64,000 bases of DNA, taken from contig RDEW01000002.1 in the NCBI GenBank assembly GCA_011109175.1, forward strand, positions 1,408,111-1,472,110, in the 5' to 3' direction. Shown here piece after piece: positions 11,113 to 22,339 of the stretch. This DNA comes from Dicyema japonicum (taxonomy: Eukaryota > Dicyemida > Rhombozoa > Dicyemidae). Within the stretch, counting starts at the first letter, position 1. Every line of letters begins with the position of its first letter. Both the position numbers and the translations under genes were made by a program. A model generated the notes under the pieces. That model ran no database searches and was not told the DNA's origin. It saw only the letters and a list, made by a program, of their open reading frames with translations.

Positions 11113-12299
11113 CAAGTATTTATTTATAACAATAAAATCGTTCTAAAGTCCAGCGGATATGATCGAGTGGCTGTTACCTCTGACTACTGCCAGGGATATC
11201 CTTTGGAAAAGCCACTCGGTTTCCCGACGCTCCTCGAGGCTTTGGTCAATAGACACCCAAGTGCTCTAAGGAAAGAGACCGTCTTGGGGCCAAAGACTCC
11301 GCTCGTCTCGACGACCACTGGCTGTACATGGAAACGGTTTAGGAGGCTGCTGTATTTCTTTATTTTTGAGTTTTCATATAAACGGGCGGCCTCTCCCGCT
11401 TTCATTGCCGACCTCAAAAGTTTCGACTGGGAAAAGCTGTCAGTACAGGCAGCATCCCAAATTAAGCATTTGCCCCGAGAGAAGGGGAAGACAGTAATTC
11501 CATCGGGTCGCTTCCCATCATCCCTACTCAAGCCCGTTGGCTCTAGAATGGATGGGTATCCCGCCAACTCGAGGGCGCGCTTCACCACTTCATTTATAGC
11601 CTTGTGTCTAGCGAATCGACCTGCGCTTTTTCGACAGGAAAGGGCATGATGTCCATAGCAGTCGACCTTCCGGCCGCATCGGCACTCATGGGTTGACAAA
11701 CTTTCATCCAAGTCTGATGGAGACTCCGGTGCGGACCGTTTCATCGTCTAGGTGAGTTCCCACGTTTCCAATGGGTAGGGCATTGATCCAAGCCCCGCTC
11801 CACTCGCATCTTGCAGTTAAAAGACAGGCTCGTCGGTGTTGGTTAGATATTTTCAAAAGCCTCTCGTATTTATCCTCGCAAACAGACTCATAAAGGTCTC
11901 TCTGCCCGAGTTGTTTGACTTTAGGGTGTACCAAATCTTCGATCTTTGACGACTCTGATGGGAGCTGGAGAATCATCATGATCAAATTCTGATTGGAGTC
12001 CAATGAGGATTGATATGCCGGGTGTGCTAAATCAGATGGTGAGAGAATTCCGAGTCCACCAAAGCGAACGGGCAAAGTTGCTTGTTCCCATCCTTGTTCG
12101 TCGAATTCGACATTAGTAATACGTTCGGTCGTAGACCGGAATAGGGAGTCAATCGCCCCGAGTTGTTGCATTTTCAGGTAACATGGAGCTCCTCGAAGGA
12201 CGTAATTTAATTTCTGCGTGGATAAAGCGTTTTTCATGAGAAAAAGAGAGGTATGTGCATCCAGCATCCCAAGGCGTAAAAAAGTTTTTCTTAGTTCTG
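11113..12299 (-). mobile_element. R2-like LINE 3' half, well preserved
   Basis: Two long minus-strand frames with one frameshift between them (near 11,740) encode the thumb region (LDAHTSLFLMKN, ATLPVRFGGLGILSPSDLAH, NQHRRACLLTARCEWSGAWI) and the complete C-terminal endonuclease: CRCGRKVDCYGHHALSCRKS, RFARHKAINEVVKRAL, LSRDDGKRPDGITVFPFS, GKCLIWDAACTDSF, VETSGVFGPKTVSFLRALG. The CxC..H..C finger, RPD and WD are intact. The product ends near 11,166. Upstream palm motifs are absent, so the copy is 5'-truncated. Direct repeats of about 55-60 bp flank it. It belongs to the same superfamily as the other copies here but to a distinct subfamily. Confidence 0.88.
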
Positions 12300-12362
12300 T
12301 TGGGTAGGTTCTAATATATTTATTATTTTTTGGAAATAAACCAATTTTATTTAAACGAAAAA
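12300..12362. repeat. direct repeat B2 flanking an R2-like insertion
   Basis: Second copy of the block at 11,050-11,112, beginning near GGGTAGGTTCTAATATATTT. It sits against the truncated 5' side of the insertion. Confidence 0.75.
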
Positions 12363-12520
12363 ACTAAAAGTTAACAAATGCTGGCTGCTCTCATAATTGA
12401 AAACGCATATATTATTTGACGATTTGCATGTATATTCGTTCAATGAGCCAGCTCCTTTCTTTCTGTGATATATTGATTATTATTTCGAGGCAAGCAACAA
12501 CTCACGAAATCAACAAAAAA

Positions 12521-12593
12521 TGCCCCGAGTGGGACTCGAACCCGCGACCTTCGCGTTATTAGCACGACGCTCTAACCAACTGAGCTACAGGGC
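12521..12593 (-). tRNA. tRNA-Ile (anticodon AAT)
   Basis: The reverse complement folds as a tRNA: acceptor GCCCTG paired with the 3' strand CGGGGC, D-arm GCTCAGTTGGTTAGAGC, anticodon stem TCGTG/CGCGA with loop CTAATAA (anticodon AAT at 12,558-12,560), variable AGGTC, T-arm GCGGGTTCGAGTCCCAC, discriminator A. A run of six T directly downstream is a Pol III terminator. At 73 nt it is one base shorter than the usual animal tRNA-Ile(AAT): the base between the acceptor and T8 seems missing, and the T stem has one C-A mismatch. It is probably functional, but the missing base leaves some doubt. Confidence 0.85.
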
Positions 12594-12599
12594 TTTTAT

Positions 12600-13395
12600 T
12601 TTTTAACATTCAAAAAGATGTTATGCTAGTATATAGTTGTTTTAAACAATAAAAAACTCATTTAGATGCAATTGAACAATTTTAAAATTGAACTACTCTG
12701 TGATATACCAACTGGATCTATACTTACTCTTCGATATGAATAAAGCTTATTATTAAACAACAGGGAAACAACATAAGTAAAACCAAGGGTTCCACCGTCC
12801 ACTGTCGTGTACAAGTAGTCGAGATGATTTCCACATCTCAGTTTTTTTGACGTACTTGATATCAGTAATTGCGACTTGTGGAAGTCTACAGAAACGCTGT
12901 CGACAAAGTATTTCTTTCCAGAGTGAAGGAAGAGAAATCTTCGATCAAGTGTCCACTGAGATGAATTCTAAATAAGAGTCTTCAGTTTTTTTGGAAGATT
13001 ATTTGAATTTTCGATATTTTTCTCATTGGTTGATGGGGAAACAATTCCCCATGATCAGAACCATCATACTGTTTTTTCAGGTCAACAACCAAGTTTCAAT
13101 ACAAATATGATATTATGGACATAACCTTATCACGTGAAAAGTGCACGGTAAGCTGGATCGTTGTCTCCACTCATTCGTCTCCTCTTTAATCACCCTACCC
13201 ACACTTCCAAAGTCTTCGTAGCTAATAGTTTTGACCGTCATAGCTGAGTTTTCATTTCCTCAATTTCTACTTCAACTTTCTGGCAAACATTATCCCAATA
13301 TCGATATTATCGACATCAGTAGTGTTGTTAACTTCTTTTTTAAGAGTACCTAAACAATCCAGTTCCGCAGTTTAGTATTATGGATGAAACACACG
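12600..13395. other. no gene recognised
   Basis: AT-rich. Minus-strand text near 12,770-13,330 has protein-like patches (for example VEIEEMKTQL), but I could not join them with credible splice sites. A short trace of the SINE core (AATCCAGTTCCGCAG) lies near 13,358. Confidence 0.4.
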
Positions 13396-13659
13396 TCATA
13401 TCTCGTACTGTATCGATAATTGGTCTTTAGTGTGTTTTAATTCAAAAACTGTAGTATTTAAGGACATTGTTGATTTTTCGAGACTAACATTTTTAATAAA
13501 TAGCCAAATTAAATACTGAAGTTGGAAATCGGAAAATATTCCTAAAGAGGTCAATAGTAATGAACATGACATCCCTAAATTATAGCAAGTAAAGAAGGTC
13601 AAATGCGTAAGAGTCTTAAAAATAAAGCTATGACTGAGTTTTCCAAAAACAATAGTCAT
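13396..13659 (-). CDS. hypothetical hydrophobic ORF, 87 residues
   Basis: An uninterrupted minus-strand ORF from an ATG at 13,659. It contains two hydrophobic stretches that could span a membrane (around residues 12-42, THLTFFTCYNLGMSCSLLL, and residues 46-57), followed by a polar tail. No family is recognised and no neighbour supports it. AT-rich DNA produces such ORFs by chance, so this is a weak call. Confidence 0.25.
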   Translation of the reverse strand: MTIVFGKLSHSFIFKTLTHLTFFTCYNLGMSCSLLLTSLGIFSDFQLQYLIWLFIKNVSLEKSTMSLNTTVFELKHTKDQLSIQYEI

Positions 13660-15230
13660 AAAATTAATTAAAGGACGTTTTCGTCAAAAATATGAAAAAG
13701 TTATATAATAAAATTGCATCATTATTAGCCAATTTTCGCATCTTTAGAATTTCCATTTATTTTATATACGAGTGGGTTTAATCTTATTAATCTTTTAATT
13801 TAAATTTTTTGAAGAAGTTAATAACTGTTGTTACCATTCTTATATTTATTTTCATTTTGGGCTCAATGTGAAAGTAGTTTATCTCAGCGTTCTGTTTTAG
13901 TGGCGCGTTTTTTGACAGTGGCGAGTTCATAAAATTTAGCGAACTGAGGTTACTAATCTAATTCCATCCTATGATTACATTAATTTAGATATCTTCAAAA
14001 TTATGAATTATTATATAATAGTGATTGCAAAGCTCATTCTTCATCGCTTCTCGGTGGATAGAAGAAATGATGCAATCAAGAAACATCGGATATATGAAGT
14101 TTATGAGCGAGGAACGTCGAATGTACTATACTTTGGGTCAGAATTTCTTCTGAATTTTGGTTGAAATATCAGGCATATCTGTAATAATTATTACACCATA
14201 TATTATATAATGTAATAATTATTAACTATATAAGATTATCACCGTCGGATGCTTTAACGATACTTTATCACAGTAACATCATAGTACTGCTCAATTCAGA
14301 GATCCACAATCCATAGAAAACATTAGTCAACTGATGTGTTCTACAACATATTCACTTAAAAACAAACTAAAATCATGAATTTATTGAGAACTGAATTTAA
14401 CAATAATCGAAGAATTTATGCCTTAGTCAGATTAATAATACCCAAATTTCTTTGTTCAAATTATGTGAGTTTTCTTCCGCATTTTCTAAAAATCAATCAT
14501 TTTATCAAATTACAATTAAATTTCTATCAATCTGCAGGTATTACCCATTTCACAAAACAAAATTGAGCAATTCTACTCTTCATTACAAGGTTTCCCATAA
14601 ATAAATCGAACAATTTTCCATATATTAATAGAAAATTTTTAAATAAAAATAAAAACGAAAAAATAACATTTTAATGTTAAATAGTATAAAAATGTTGTTT
14701 TATTGATTAGGTTAAGCTGACATTATCCATTATTGCGATTGTTTCATAATTTATATGAGTCAATTTTTAAACAAAAATTAGAATTCTTGAGGCACAATGA
14801 CGATGGTCGTTTACTACAATTTTGAATTGCCTTACTTCCATGGAAGCCCAAGATACGTTGTGGTTTCAGATAAGTCCATTGCTAGAACTTGGGAAAAATA
14901 GAAAAAATTGATTATGTAGAGGGAAAGAGATACCAGAATCTTGTTAGTAACAGGGGTTTTGATTGCATAAGCCCAGTCGTGAATCGTCTTAAAGAGTGGC
15001 TGACTGGGATAATGTCTGGAATGGTTTGAATAATGTGACTCACTGTAGGTATGATTCTCCTTTTATTGTGAAAAGCAAAAAACAGTGGGACGAATGGTCC
15101 GATGTTTTAATTCCTAACATATCGAGATTTTTTTGGACTTAAAGATCTAGTTCTATAAGGTGGTTTGAAGTCAAACATCCTCTCTGGCTACTTTCACAAT
15201 TATCTGGGTCGTTGCAAGTACATCTTGCTT
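13660..15230. other. AT-rich, no gene recognised
   Basis: Very AT-rich sequence with short A/T runs and no convincing coding frame on either strand. The plus ORF at 14,375-14,566 is Asn/Leu/Phe-rich, which is typical of chance ORFs in AT-rich DNA. Confidence 0.4.
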
Positions 15231-15596
15231 TCACTTGGCGACATGATCACTAGTAACTACCGAGAAACTCATACAAGTCACTTGTATTAATAAAAGACAG
15301 TCCCACATTCCCGTATTTATCCTTATCTTAGGAATGACCCATGACATGTTATGTGCCACGGCCCCAAAAGATACCCTAGTATTGACCTCTGCTTCGAAAG
15401 CTGAAGCGTCGTCCTCATTCCTGAATCCTAGGAACAAGTGGGATTCTCCGCGTTTGATAACTCTTCCTTTGGCATTGGTAGTCAGATTAGCTATACAGCA
15501 CAGGAGCTTAACGACTCCCACCTTCGGCACCTCTGACCAACTAGTGTAGTTAGTCCCACTCCAACCAGATTTCAACTTTTCTGTCTGTCCTCTCAA
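15231..15596 (-). CDS. hypothetical protein, 121 residues
   Basis: An open minus-strand frame with balanced composition, quite unlike its AT-rich surroundings. Readable blocks include YTSWSEVPKVGVVKLLCCIA, GRVIKRGESHLFLGFRNEDD and FGAVAHNMSWVIPKIR. The middle block, a basic strand followed by LFLGFRNEDDASAF, is faintly like an RNA-recognition fold, as found in some LINE ORF1 proteins, but I do not recognise a family. It starts at an ATG at 15,596 and ends at TGA. It could be a transposon ORF1 fragment or a single-exon host gene. Confidence 0.4.
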   Translation of the reverse strand: MRGQTEKLKSGWSGTNYTSWSEVPKVGVVKLLCCIANLTTNAKGRVIKRGESHLFLGFRNEDDASAFEAEVNTRVSFGAVAHNMSWVIPKIRINTGMWDCLLLIQVTCMSFSVVTSDHVAK

Positions 15597-15984
15597 GAAA
15601 AGTCTAAATTAAATCAGAATTAAACTTATCGTTTCTAAGCGAAAAATGTGAAACCTTATCTCGTACTCTCCGTCTCATTTAAGTACTTATATCTTCAGAA
15701 TCGATTCCACATAAGATATGTTTAATTTTTTCATATTCGACAAGATCTCTGATATATCCCCTAAATTGAGACATAAAAAATCACTAAATCCATGCTGTTA
15801 AAATTAAAAGAAATCAGGTTAGCCATTTAATAAATACAGTTTGTATTAATTTTTTATTTAAAATTAATGAATTAATTAAATGTTGTTTTTATAATAGTTA
15901 CAAAAAAGTCATATTATGTAGTATATCTCTGGTTATTATTATTTTTTGGTTGAGGTGGTGATATCTCTGGTTATTATTATCGTC

Positions 15985-17000
15985 CCTCTTGAAAAGTATG
16001 TCTGAAAAACACGAAAATTGCAACCTAAATGACTTCTCTCTTTTAACGTTCAATGTCAGAGGACTTTCTAGTGCATGGAAAAGAAAAGAACTTTGTGAAG
16101 ACCTGGCTTGTCCATTCCTCACAGTAAACATGCAAACGTGTCAACAAGAAAATATAAAACAATGTCTCGATAAGATTATAGGTTTACGAACGAAAAGTTT
16201 AATCTTGAATTCATATCTGTCTCTAAAAATGAACATGAACGACTATCACTGGTACAAGTACACGAACCAAACTCATATGGAGAAATGTCAGCAATCTCAA
16301 GTCACTCAAAAGATGTGTTGAGACTTATCCATATAAGGGGAAGACTGCTGCCTAATTACTGTTTAACTTGGCTTTGTTATTTCTTCTATTTGGAGTGTTA
16401 TTTCATATATTTATTTGGAAGATAATGTACAAAAAGATATGCGCATTACTTTTCAAGAATTCGTCTTAAATGATATAAGAAGCCTGTAATTAGATACTTC
16501 CTTCGGCAAAAACTCGTGCACATTGCCAATTTCTGCAAAGAAAAAGAACGGCTATTAATTTGTGGTGGAAATTACACCGATAAAAAAAGCGAAAGAAATT
16601 TATTAATGTGAGACAGTTGGCTTTCATTTGCATATCAAAACCTTATGAAAATGTGTGGATTTGATTTTCTATTTTCTGCTTTGGAATGGAATATCGTTTT
16701 AGATGCGGAATAACATTCGATATGAACGGTCTTAGAGACTTCTCTTCAAGGAGTGATGGAAAAATTCTGAAGCATATTGACATCATGCTCTTATTCCGTG
16801 AGGGCTGAAAATTCCCGGCTGAAATTCCTTGTTCGGTTGGTGCCTCATGAGTTTTCATTAGAAAACAAAAGATGCGTCCAGACAACTGTCTCTTTTTTCG
16901 AAGGTGGCAGATACCTCACTATGGAAACTCAATGCAGATGGATTTTGTTTCCACAATTTTCAATTACGACAACTAATCGGGAATCATCTACTTAAAAAGT
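15985..17000 (+). mobile_element. APE-type LINE endonuclease remnant
   Basis: The plus strand near 16,030 reads LLTFNVRGLSSAWKRKELCE, which fits the N-terminal strand and first helix of an AP-endonuclease domain (the conserved Asn in NVRGL). Further frames near 16,550 (RLLICGGNYTD) and 16,770 (KHIDIMLLFREG) fit later strands of the same fold. The frame breaks repeatedly. No reverse-transcriptase motif follows, so this is an isolated fragment. Confidence 0.5.
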
Positions 17001-17320
17001 CTGCATAATTGTAGAGAATTGATTATCTAGAAAAAAAGATGAATAAGCGAGAAAATAGTCGTTTATCATGGAATTTCCTATTTGGAATAGGCGATATCTC
17101 AGGATGTTGTTCTACAGATTTGAATTTGTGTCATTTGGTGTGGCCAGGTTCATCCCCCTTGAAGAATTTTAAGCAGTGAATAACTCAATCAAAAAAATAT
17201 CAAATAAACACGACAAGTCTAGAGACACAGGACTCACATACGTTCTTTATTCTGTCGAGAATACTCTTTTCAGAGCAAAATTCGCAAAGTCAGAATCGAT
17301 GTATCGACTGTAATATTCTG

Positions 17321-17933
17321 TTTGATAGATTTTTTTTCAAAACTATTATTATTTAACAATTAAACAAATGTCAGTTGAGGAAGCCTGCTGCGTGGATTGA
17401 GAACGAGTTCCCTCGGAGTATGGCTATTCCTATCTTTTGTCTTAGCCATAACCCTTCTCGTTGATCCCTTTTCTTTCTGGCAAGCAATCCTCCGAGTTCT
17501 TGCAAGAATTCAGCCGTCATTGGACCAACGGCTCCCGATGATTCGGTCGCAACAGGAGTAAATCGGTAGCGATCCCCGAGGCAAGAATATTTCTTGATTT
17601 TTAGGTTTTCCGCAGTCGAAGCAGCTGCTCCAGGTGTCTGAACCGATTTAAAAATGTTCGTGCTTGAGAACGTGTCTATGCAAGTTGCGTCCCAGACCAA
17701 AGATCTTCCAGACGTGAAGGAGAAAATGGTCATCCCGTCAGGTCTCTTCCCATCTCCTCGATCAAGACCCACTGGTTCAAGCTGTGCTGGGAAGCCTGAA
17801 GCCTTCAGAGCTCTGACGATCACATCATTCAGAGCAGCATGACATGGTCCCCTTCCGGCGCTTCTTCTGCAGGACAGCGGGTGCAATCCTTTCGCATCGA
17901 CTGTTTTCCCGCATCGGTGTTTGATAGATTAGA
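17321..17933 (-). mobile_element. R2-like LINE, 5'-truncated, with short target duplication
   Basis: A continuous minus-strand frame (17,371-17,916) encodes RCGKTVDAKGLHPLSCRRSA, RALKASGFPAQLEPVGLDRG, KRPDGMTIFSFTSGRSLVWD, ATCIDTFSS, KKYSCLGDRYRFTPVATESS, GPMTAEFLQELGGLLARKKR, and LRQKIGIAILRGNS. The endonuclease is complete from the finger on and uninterrupted, so this is one of the youngest copies. A block of about 13 bp (TGTTTGATAGATT) lies at both ends (17,321 and about 17,920), as a target-site duplication. The near-identical tail at 31,196 belongs to the same subfamily. Confidence 0.88.
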
Positions 17934-17939
17934 AAAAAA

Positions 17940-19640
17940 CAATTGGTGACAGACACAAGTTTATTAGAGATAAAAGAGAAGTCTAATCAGGAGAATATAC
18001 ATCTTTATACATCTGCACCAGCTAATTCAGTATGCATCTGCAAGGTAGAATTGATTTAATCCAGAGTAATCAGATGATCCTCTAAATATCTCTCAATGAA
18101 CCCCCAAAATTGAGAACAATTCACCATCCGTCATTTCTTTAAAAAGAGGTACAACAAATAGTATTACCCACCTTGGTCTTGTTGTCAATCAAAGTAGTCC
18201 AACAGTCTACAACTTGCATCACATCATTATTTATACGTAGACATTTAAAGACATTCAAACCACGTGCTGGCAGCATACTTGGGGTCCAAAAGCTACTGAG
18301 TCATTTCTTAGAAAATAACAGAAAATGAAGCTCACGATGTGCTTTCACCATTTCAAGGTTGTCAAATCGAAGTCTGAAGATTGTACTGATCGTCGGGAGA
18401 GGTCTGTCGTTCAGATATTTTCGAAGAGCACGTCCAATTAGTAGATGAGACTCGATCTACAATAAAAAATTTAGAAAACTTAAATGAGCTGGTTTAATGG
18501 CAGAATTTTCACGAAAGTGATAAGGAATCGTTCATTTGGCCGATAATTAGTTTATCTAGATAGTCTTCGAAAACATTCACCTTTTTCATAACCATCAAGA
18601 CTATCGTGTACAACTAAACTGGGAACCAAGTCTCAACTTCACGAAAAATCTAATTTCTTACTTTAAGGTGCAACCTGTTCAAGAATCCGCGATAAAAACA
18701 ACAGAAGTTGAGTTGATGGGAGAGGACATTAGACTACCAATTTGGTAGTAGATTCTTCTACATTTAAGGGCAGACTGGGATCTCTAACCACATAATTATA
18801 AAAAGTACTGGCAGATCATAAATGCGTAGTAATCTCCAAAAATCCATTGGAAAGAGAAATCATTGAGTGCAAAACCGGTAAACAGAATTTAATAAATCCA
18901 AAAGGGTTTTGGATACAACTCTTTCTTTGGGGCTAGTGAAGTTCTTGACGATTTTTTGCAAAACTTCTCTAGTTTTGACATTCTTGGATTCAAAAAAGTC
19001 ATAGAATCACTCATTGAGGTCGAAGTTATTCATAGTGCGGTAATTTTGATATAAACGGTGGAAAATAGATAAGAATTACAAAAACATTACTTTAGGTAAA
19101 ATAAATCCGCTTTTTCTAAATGAAGAAACTCAGCAGAACGACAAGTGGCCTCCAATTTACGCACTTAACAAAATAAGCACGTGGAACTAAATCTATGTGT
19201 TATTGTATTGTCAAGTAAAGGAAGAATATTTCGAATTGATAGGTTTCCGTAATTAGATTATTGATACACATAACTATGAGATCACTCAGTTTGGAACTAT
19301 TAGAAAGCTGTGTTAAAAGAGGATGTCTTATTGAGTCCTTGTTATCTTAATGGTTTTCGATCAGGTTGGTGAAAATGTGGTATAGTCGATTATAATTGCG
19401 TTTAGGACTAGAATTTAACTTTGGATTAAAGTGTACCTTCACTTTCATGGAAATAAAGAAGATGGTCAACAAGATCACAATTCATTTAAATTTATTTATT
19501 TTATATAAGATTTATTAAACAATACTAATGTAAAAAATAATATTAATTAATCCGCAAAAAGTAACGGATTCATTTCATATCTGAACTGTTGGCTCGTTAA
19601 AAACATTTTACGTACAAGTCCTGAAAAGTCTTATAAAACA
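17940..19640. other. unassigned, with coding-like patches on the minus strand
   Basis: Minus-strand frames near 18,290-18,470 read IESHLLIGRALRKYLNDRP, then FRLRFDNLEMVKAHRELHF. Near 18,180-18,290 another frame reads LPARGLNVFKCLRINNDVMQ. These look like real protein but I could not identify a family or a splice set. The rest is AT-rich without features. Confidence 0.3.
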
Positions 19641-19649
19641 ATTTTCACA

Positions 19650-20215
19650 ACATAGATTGACAAACTCCACTCCATGTGTAACCATAAATGGAAACTCAAT
19701 CCCCACGACCAACTCGCTCAAGATACTGGGCGTAACTTACGACCCACTCTTGACCTTCAGCAAACACATCGACAACGTAATTCCTAAGGCACAACGAAAG
19801 CTAGATTTTGTTAAACACTCCTTGGACAATATAATGGGTGTTTCAACTCAAATTTGGACTCGCTCTACGTGCAGTATATACAACCGTCTCTAACTTACAG
19901 GTGTGCTACATGGGGAAGCAACCTATCAAACAGGAATATAGAAAAAATCAAATCCTTCCAAAAATTGGGCAGTATGGCTTTGCAAAGGTTTTCTTGGACA
20001 TTTCTAAACCCTACACCTTTTGAGGAATTAGTGAGGAAAACCGGAGCCTTACTACCCTCCAAAAAGTTAGAAACCTCCGCCCAATCCGGAAATGCGTTGG
20101 AACCCGGAAGAACACCGAATAAGAATGAGATGGCTACTCGACGGCCGGAATCACCTGACGGTTATGTAGTTATTTAATTTGTCGGTGATTTTTGGTTTTT
20201 AATAATAATAATAAT
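19650..20215 (+). mobile_element. CR1/Jockey-type LINE 3' end with (TAA)n tail
   Basis: Two overlapping plus frames read NSLKILGVTYDPLLTFSKHI, then QYIQPSLTYRCATWGSNLS, then NPTPFEELVRKTGALLPSKK, and finally RTPNKNEMATRRPESPDGY. This is the tail after the reverse transcriptase in CR1/Jockey-type elements (LGVTFDPxLTF, TYGCxxWG). One frameshift lies near 19,890. The element ends in a run of TAA units near 20,203-20,216, which marks the 3' end of a 5'-truncated insertion. Confidence 0.8.
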
Positions 20216-20754
20216 ATGAGTCATCCACTTGTGGAGAAAACTCCCTACATGTATAGCAGACTAATCCAAACATTCTTCTTTACCTAGCAGCTAACAAGCA
20301 AAGTATTCATAATCATTAATATGTAGTATGTAAAGAATCCAATAATTCTTTTGGATAAATAATAAATTTATTGCAATCGTCCAAGTATCACAAAGACTTT
20401 ATTCTGTGAAACGAAGCTGTGACCAGTGGATATACCTATTGGAGAACAGCACCTAGCAACATATATTTCTTTTTTTTTACCCAATGCGAGTAGTTTGGCA
20501 TAGAACATATTGTGGCTAATAGTTTCGTCGCATCCGATAGCTTTTCCATTCTCATATCATCATAATGTTAGTTGTAGGATAGTAAGGGGGTAACTTGATC
20601 TATTTGAGTGCTTTAAAGGGGGTAATCAGGCTATTCTGTTCTCTCAAAGGTAAAGAAATATTCCTTGTTGAGCTAACTGGTATCTTTTTTGTATATATTG
20701 TATTTTATATTAAGCACTACCGCGTTGCCATAAGCACGTAAGATGCCTGGAGTT

Positions 20755-21025
20755 TCGCTCGTGCAGAACACACACTTTATTTAAGTAATGAACAGTTATT
20801 ATAACTAATCGTAAAAAGTGAACCAAGGAATGCTCTTCACTTCTTTGTTTTTTTCTTTTTCTTCTGTGTATGTCCTTTTGACTATCCAGTTCCGCAGTAA
20901 ATCTCCACTGATGATGGCGTCACTTGTCAAGCCCTTTCCGCATCGTAGATGCGTGGAACCTTCCACCAGGTGAACAGCAGCGAGAATCGAACCCGTGACC
21001 TAAGGAACTTTAGCCCGACTTATAC
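20755..21025 (-). mobile_element. tRNA-derived SINE
   Basis: Reverse complement of the SINE described at 57,522-57,801. From 21,025 downward come the B-box-like GGTTCGATTCTCG, CACCTGGTGGAAGGTTCCA, the CATCTACGATGCGG block, GAACTGGAT, then the A-rich middle, and the 3' end TTAAATAAAGTGTGTG near 20,775. Confidence 0.8.
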
Positions 21026-21329
21026 ATTAATCTTGATCTTCTTCAATTTAATAGAAGCGACCATTGTAACAGGCCAGGCAAAGAGAGATACCATTAATTT
21101 GAGATGAGATCTCTTTAAAGTTAAAGACTGAAGTTCCAAGTAAGACTAGTTTTTGGAAGGACAATAAATTCTAAGGACACTTATTGTGCATTAATTTAGA
21201 AAAAGATTGATTTCTTTACACAGTATGGCCAAATTTAAAAATTACCCCAAAAAGAACGATAAATAAAAATTTTTGTTTATTAAAAAACCAAATTATTATT
21301 GATAATTGTGGTATATGGTCTCTACCGTT

Positions 21330-21600
21330 TAACGAGTTCCGGGCAAAAGGCAAGAGGCCCGTCCGAATCCCGCTGCTGTAGGTTTCGCTCGAAGGTTCCA
21401 CGCATCTACGATGCTTTGACTTGACGAGTGATGCATTTATAAGTAAACAGAACCGGATCGTTTATAAAGGACATACACGCAATTAAAAAAGTGAAGATCA
21501 TTCTTCGGTTCTCCCTCTACGATCAATTATCCTAACTGTTCTTTACTTAAATAAATTGTGTGTCCTGTCTGAGCGGAGCTATAGCTAATGTGCTTCTGTT
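21330..21600 (+). mobile_element. tRNA-derived SINE, diverged copy
   Basis: Plus-strand copy with CGAAGGTTCCACGCATCTACGA, the GACTTGACGAGTGATGC block, GAACCGGATCGTTTATAAAG, and the 3' block TTACTTAAATAAATTGTGTG with GAGCTATAGCTAATGTG. The tRNA-like head is eroded. It lies about 300 bp from an opposite-strand copy. Confidence 0.75.
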
Positions 21601-21717
21601 TAAAAGTGCAGTTTTTATGCCTAAAGCAGTCAGTAATTTTTTTTCTAAATTCGTAGTAACTATGAGGCGATATGACGTAGAAGACTTCTATAAATCAATA
21701 TTCTGTTGAATCATTAT

Positions 21718-21960
21718 TTACTTATAAATTGTTGTGTCGTAAAAGCTAAAATTTCCCTGATCTTTTCCCAAGCGATTCCAATCACTAAAATAACTTGTCT
21801 TAGATTCACATTTTGCAAACTCTAAAAGGTATCTCATCTTTTTCAAAAGTAAGCGTAAAATTGCCTTTATGACACCCGCATCAAGGGGATGTATTAAGGC
21901 AGTCGTATTTTTGCAAGAAAAAAATAATTTGATGTTCGACAATAGAATATTTTGTGGCGA
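21718..21960 (-). mobile_element. Tigger/pogo-type transposase fragment
   Basis: The minus-strand frame reads NTTALIHPLDAGVIKAIL followed by a basic RLLLKKMRYL segment. This matches the C-terminal part of the DDE domain of Tigger/pogo transposases, where (L)PxNTTxxIQPLDxGVI is highly conserved. Only this 3' part of the catalytic domain remains, and I see no terminal inverted repeats. Confidence 0.7.
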
Positions 21961-22139
21961 GGTACGCGTCTAAAAATAAAAGGATATTTATTCCTTGATT
22001 TCCCATTTCTTGATTATTCCTTGATTTCCATGACTTTGTAAAAGCATGCACTAATGATTTCAGATGTCATCCAGGTATTTTCGAGGCAGAATAAATGACT
22101 CCTGTTCTCCACTGTTGATTTTTTCATACATTACGGAGA

Positions 22140-22330
22140 TTTGTATTTTGACGAGTAATGCCTTCATTGTTTCATCACCAAGGAACCGGATTATGTTATA
22201 GGACTCACAAGAAAAATAAAAGAACGACACGTCAAGAACATTGCCTTGTTATAATTGCTTCAGATTAGTAAGTATGACTTCTTACATTTTAAACAAAGTG
22301 TGAGTTCTGCCTAAGCTGAGATTTAACAAT
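22140..22330 (+). repeat. degenerate SINE-like sequence
   Basis: Faint likeness to the SINE core and 3' end: TTTGACGAGTAATGCCTTCA, AACCGGATTATGTTATAGGA, then GTGTGAGTTCTGCCTAAGC. Too eroded to fix its ends. Confidence 0.4.
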
Positions 22331-22339
22331 GAAAACATT

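Noticed and set aside
11035-11649. Plus-strand ORF of 204 residues
   Set aside because: It is the reverse shadow of the R2-like endonuclease frame on the minus strand, whose finger, RPD and WD motifs are clear.
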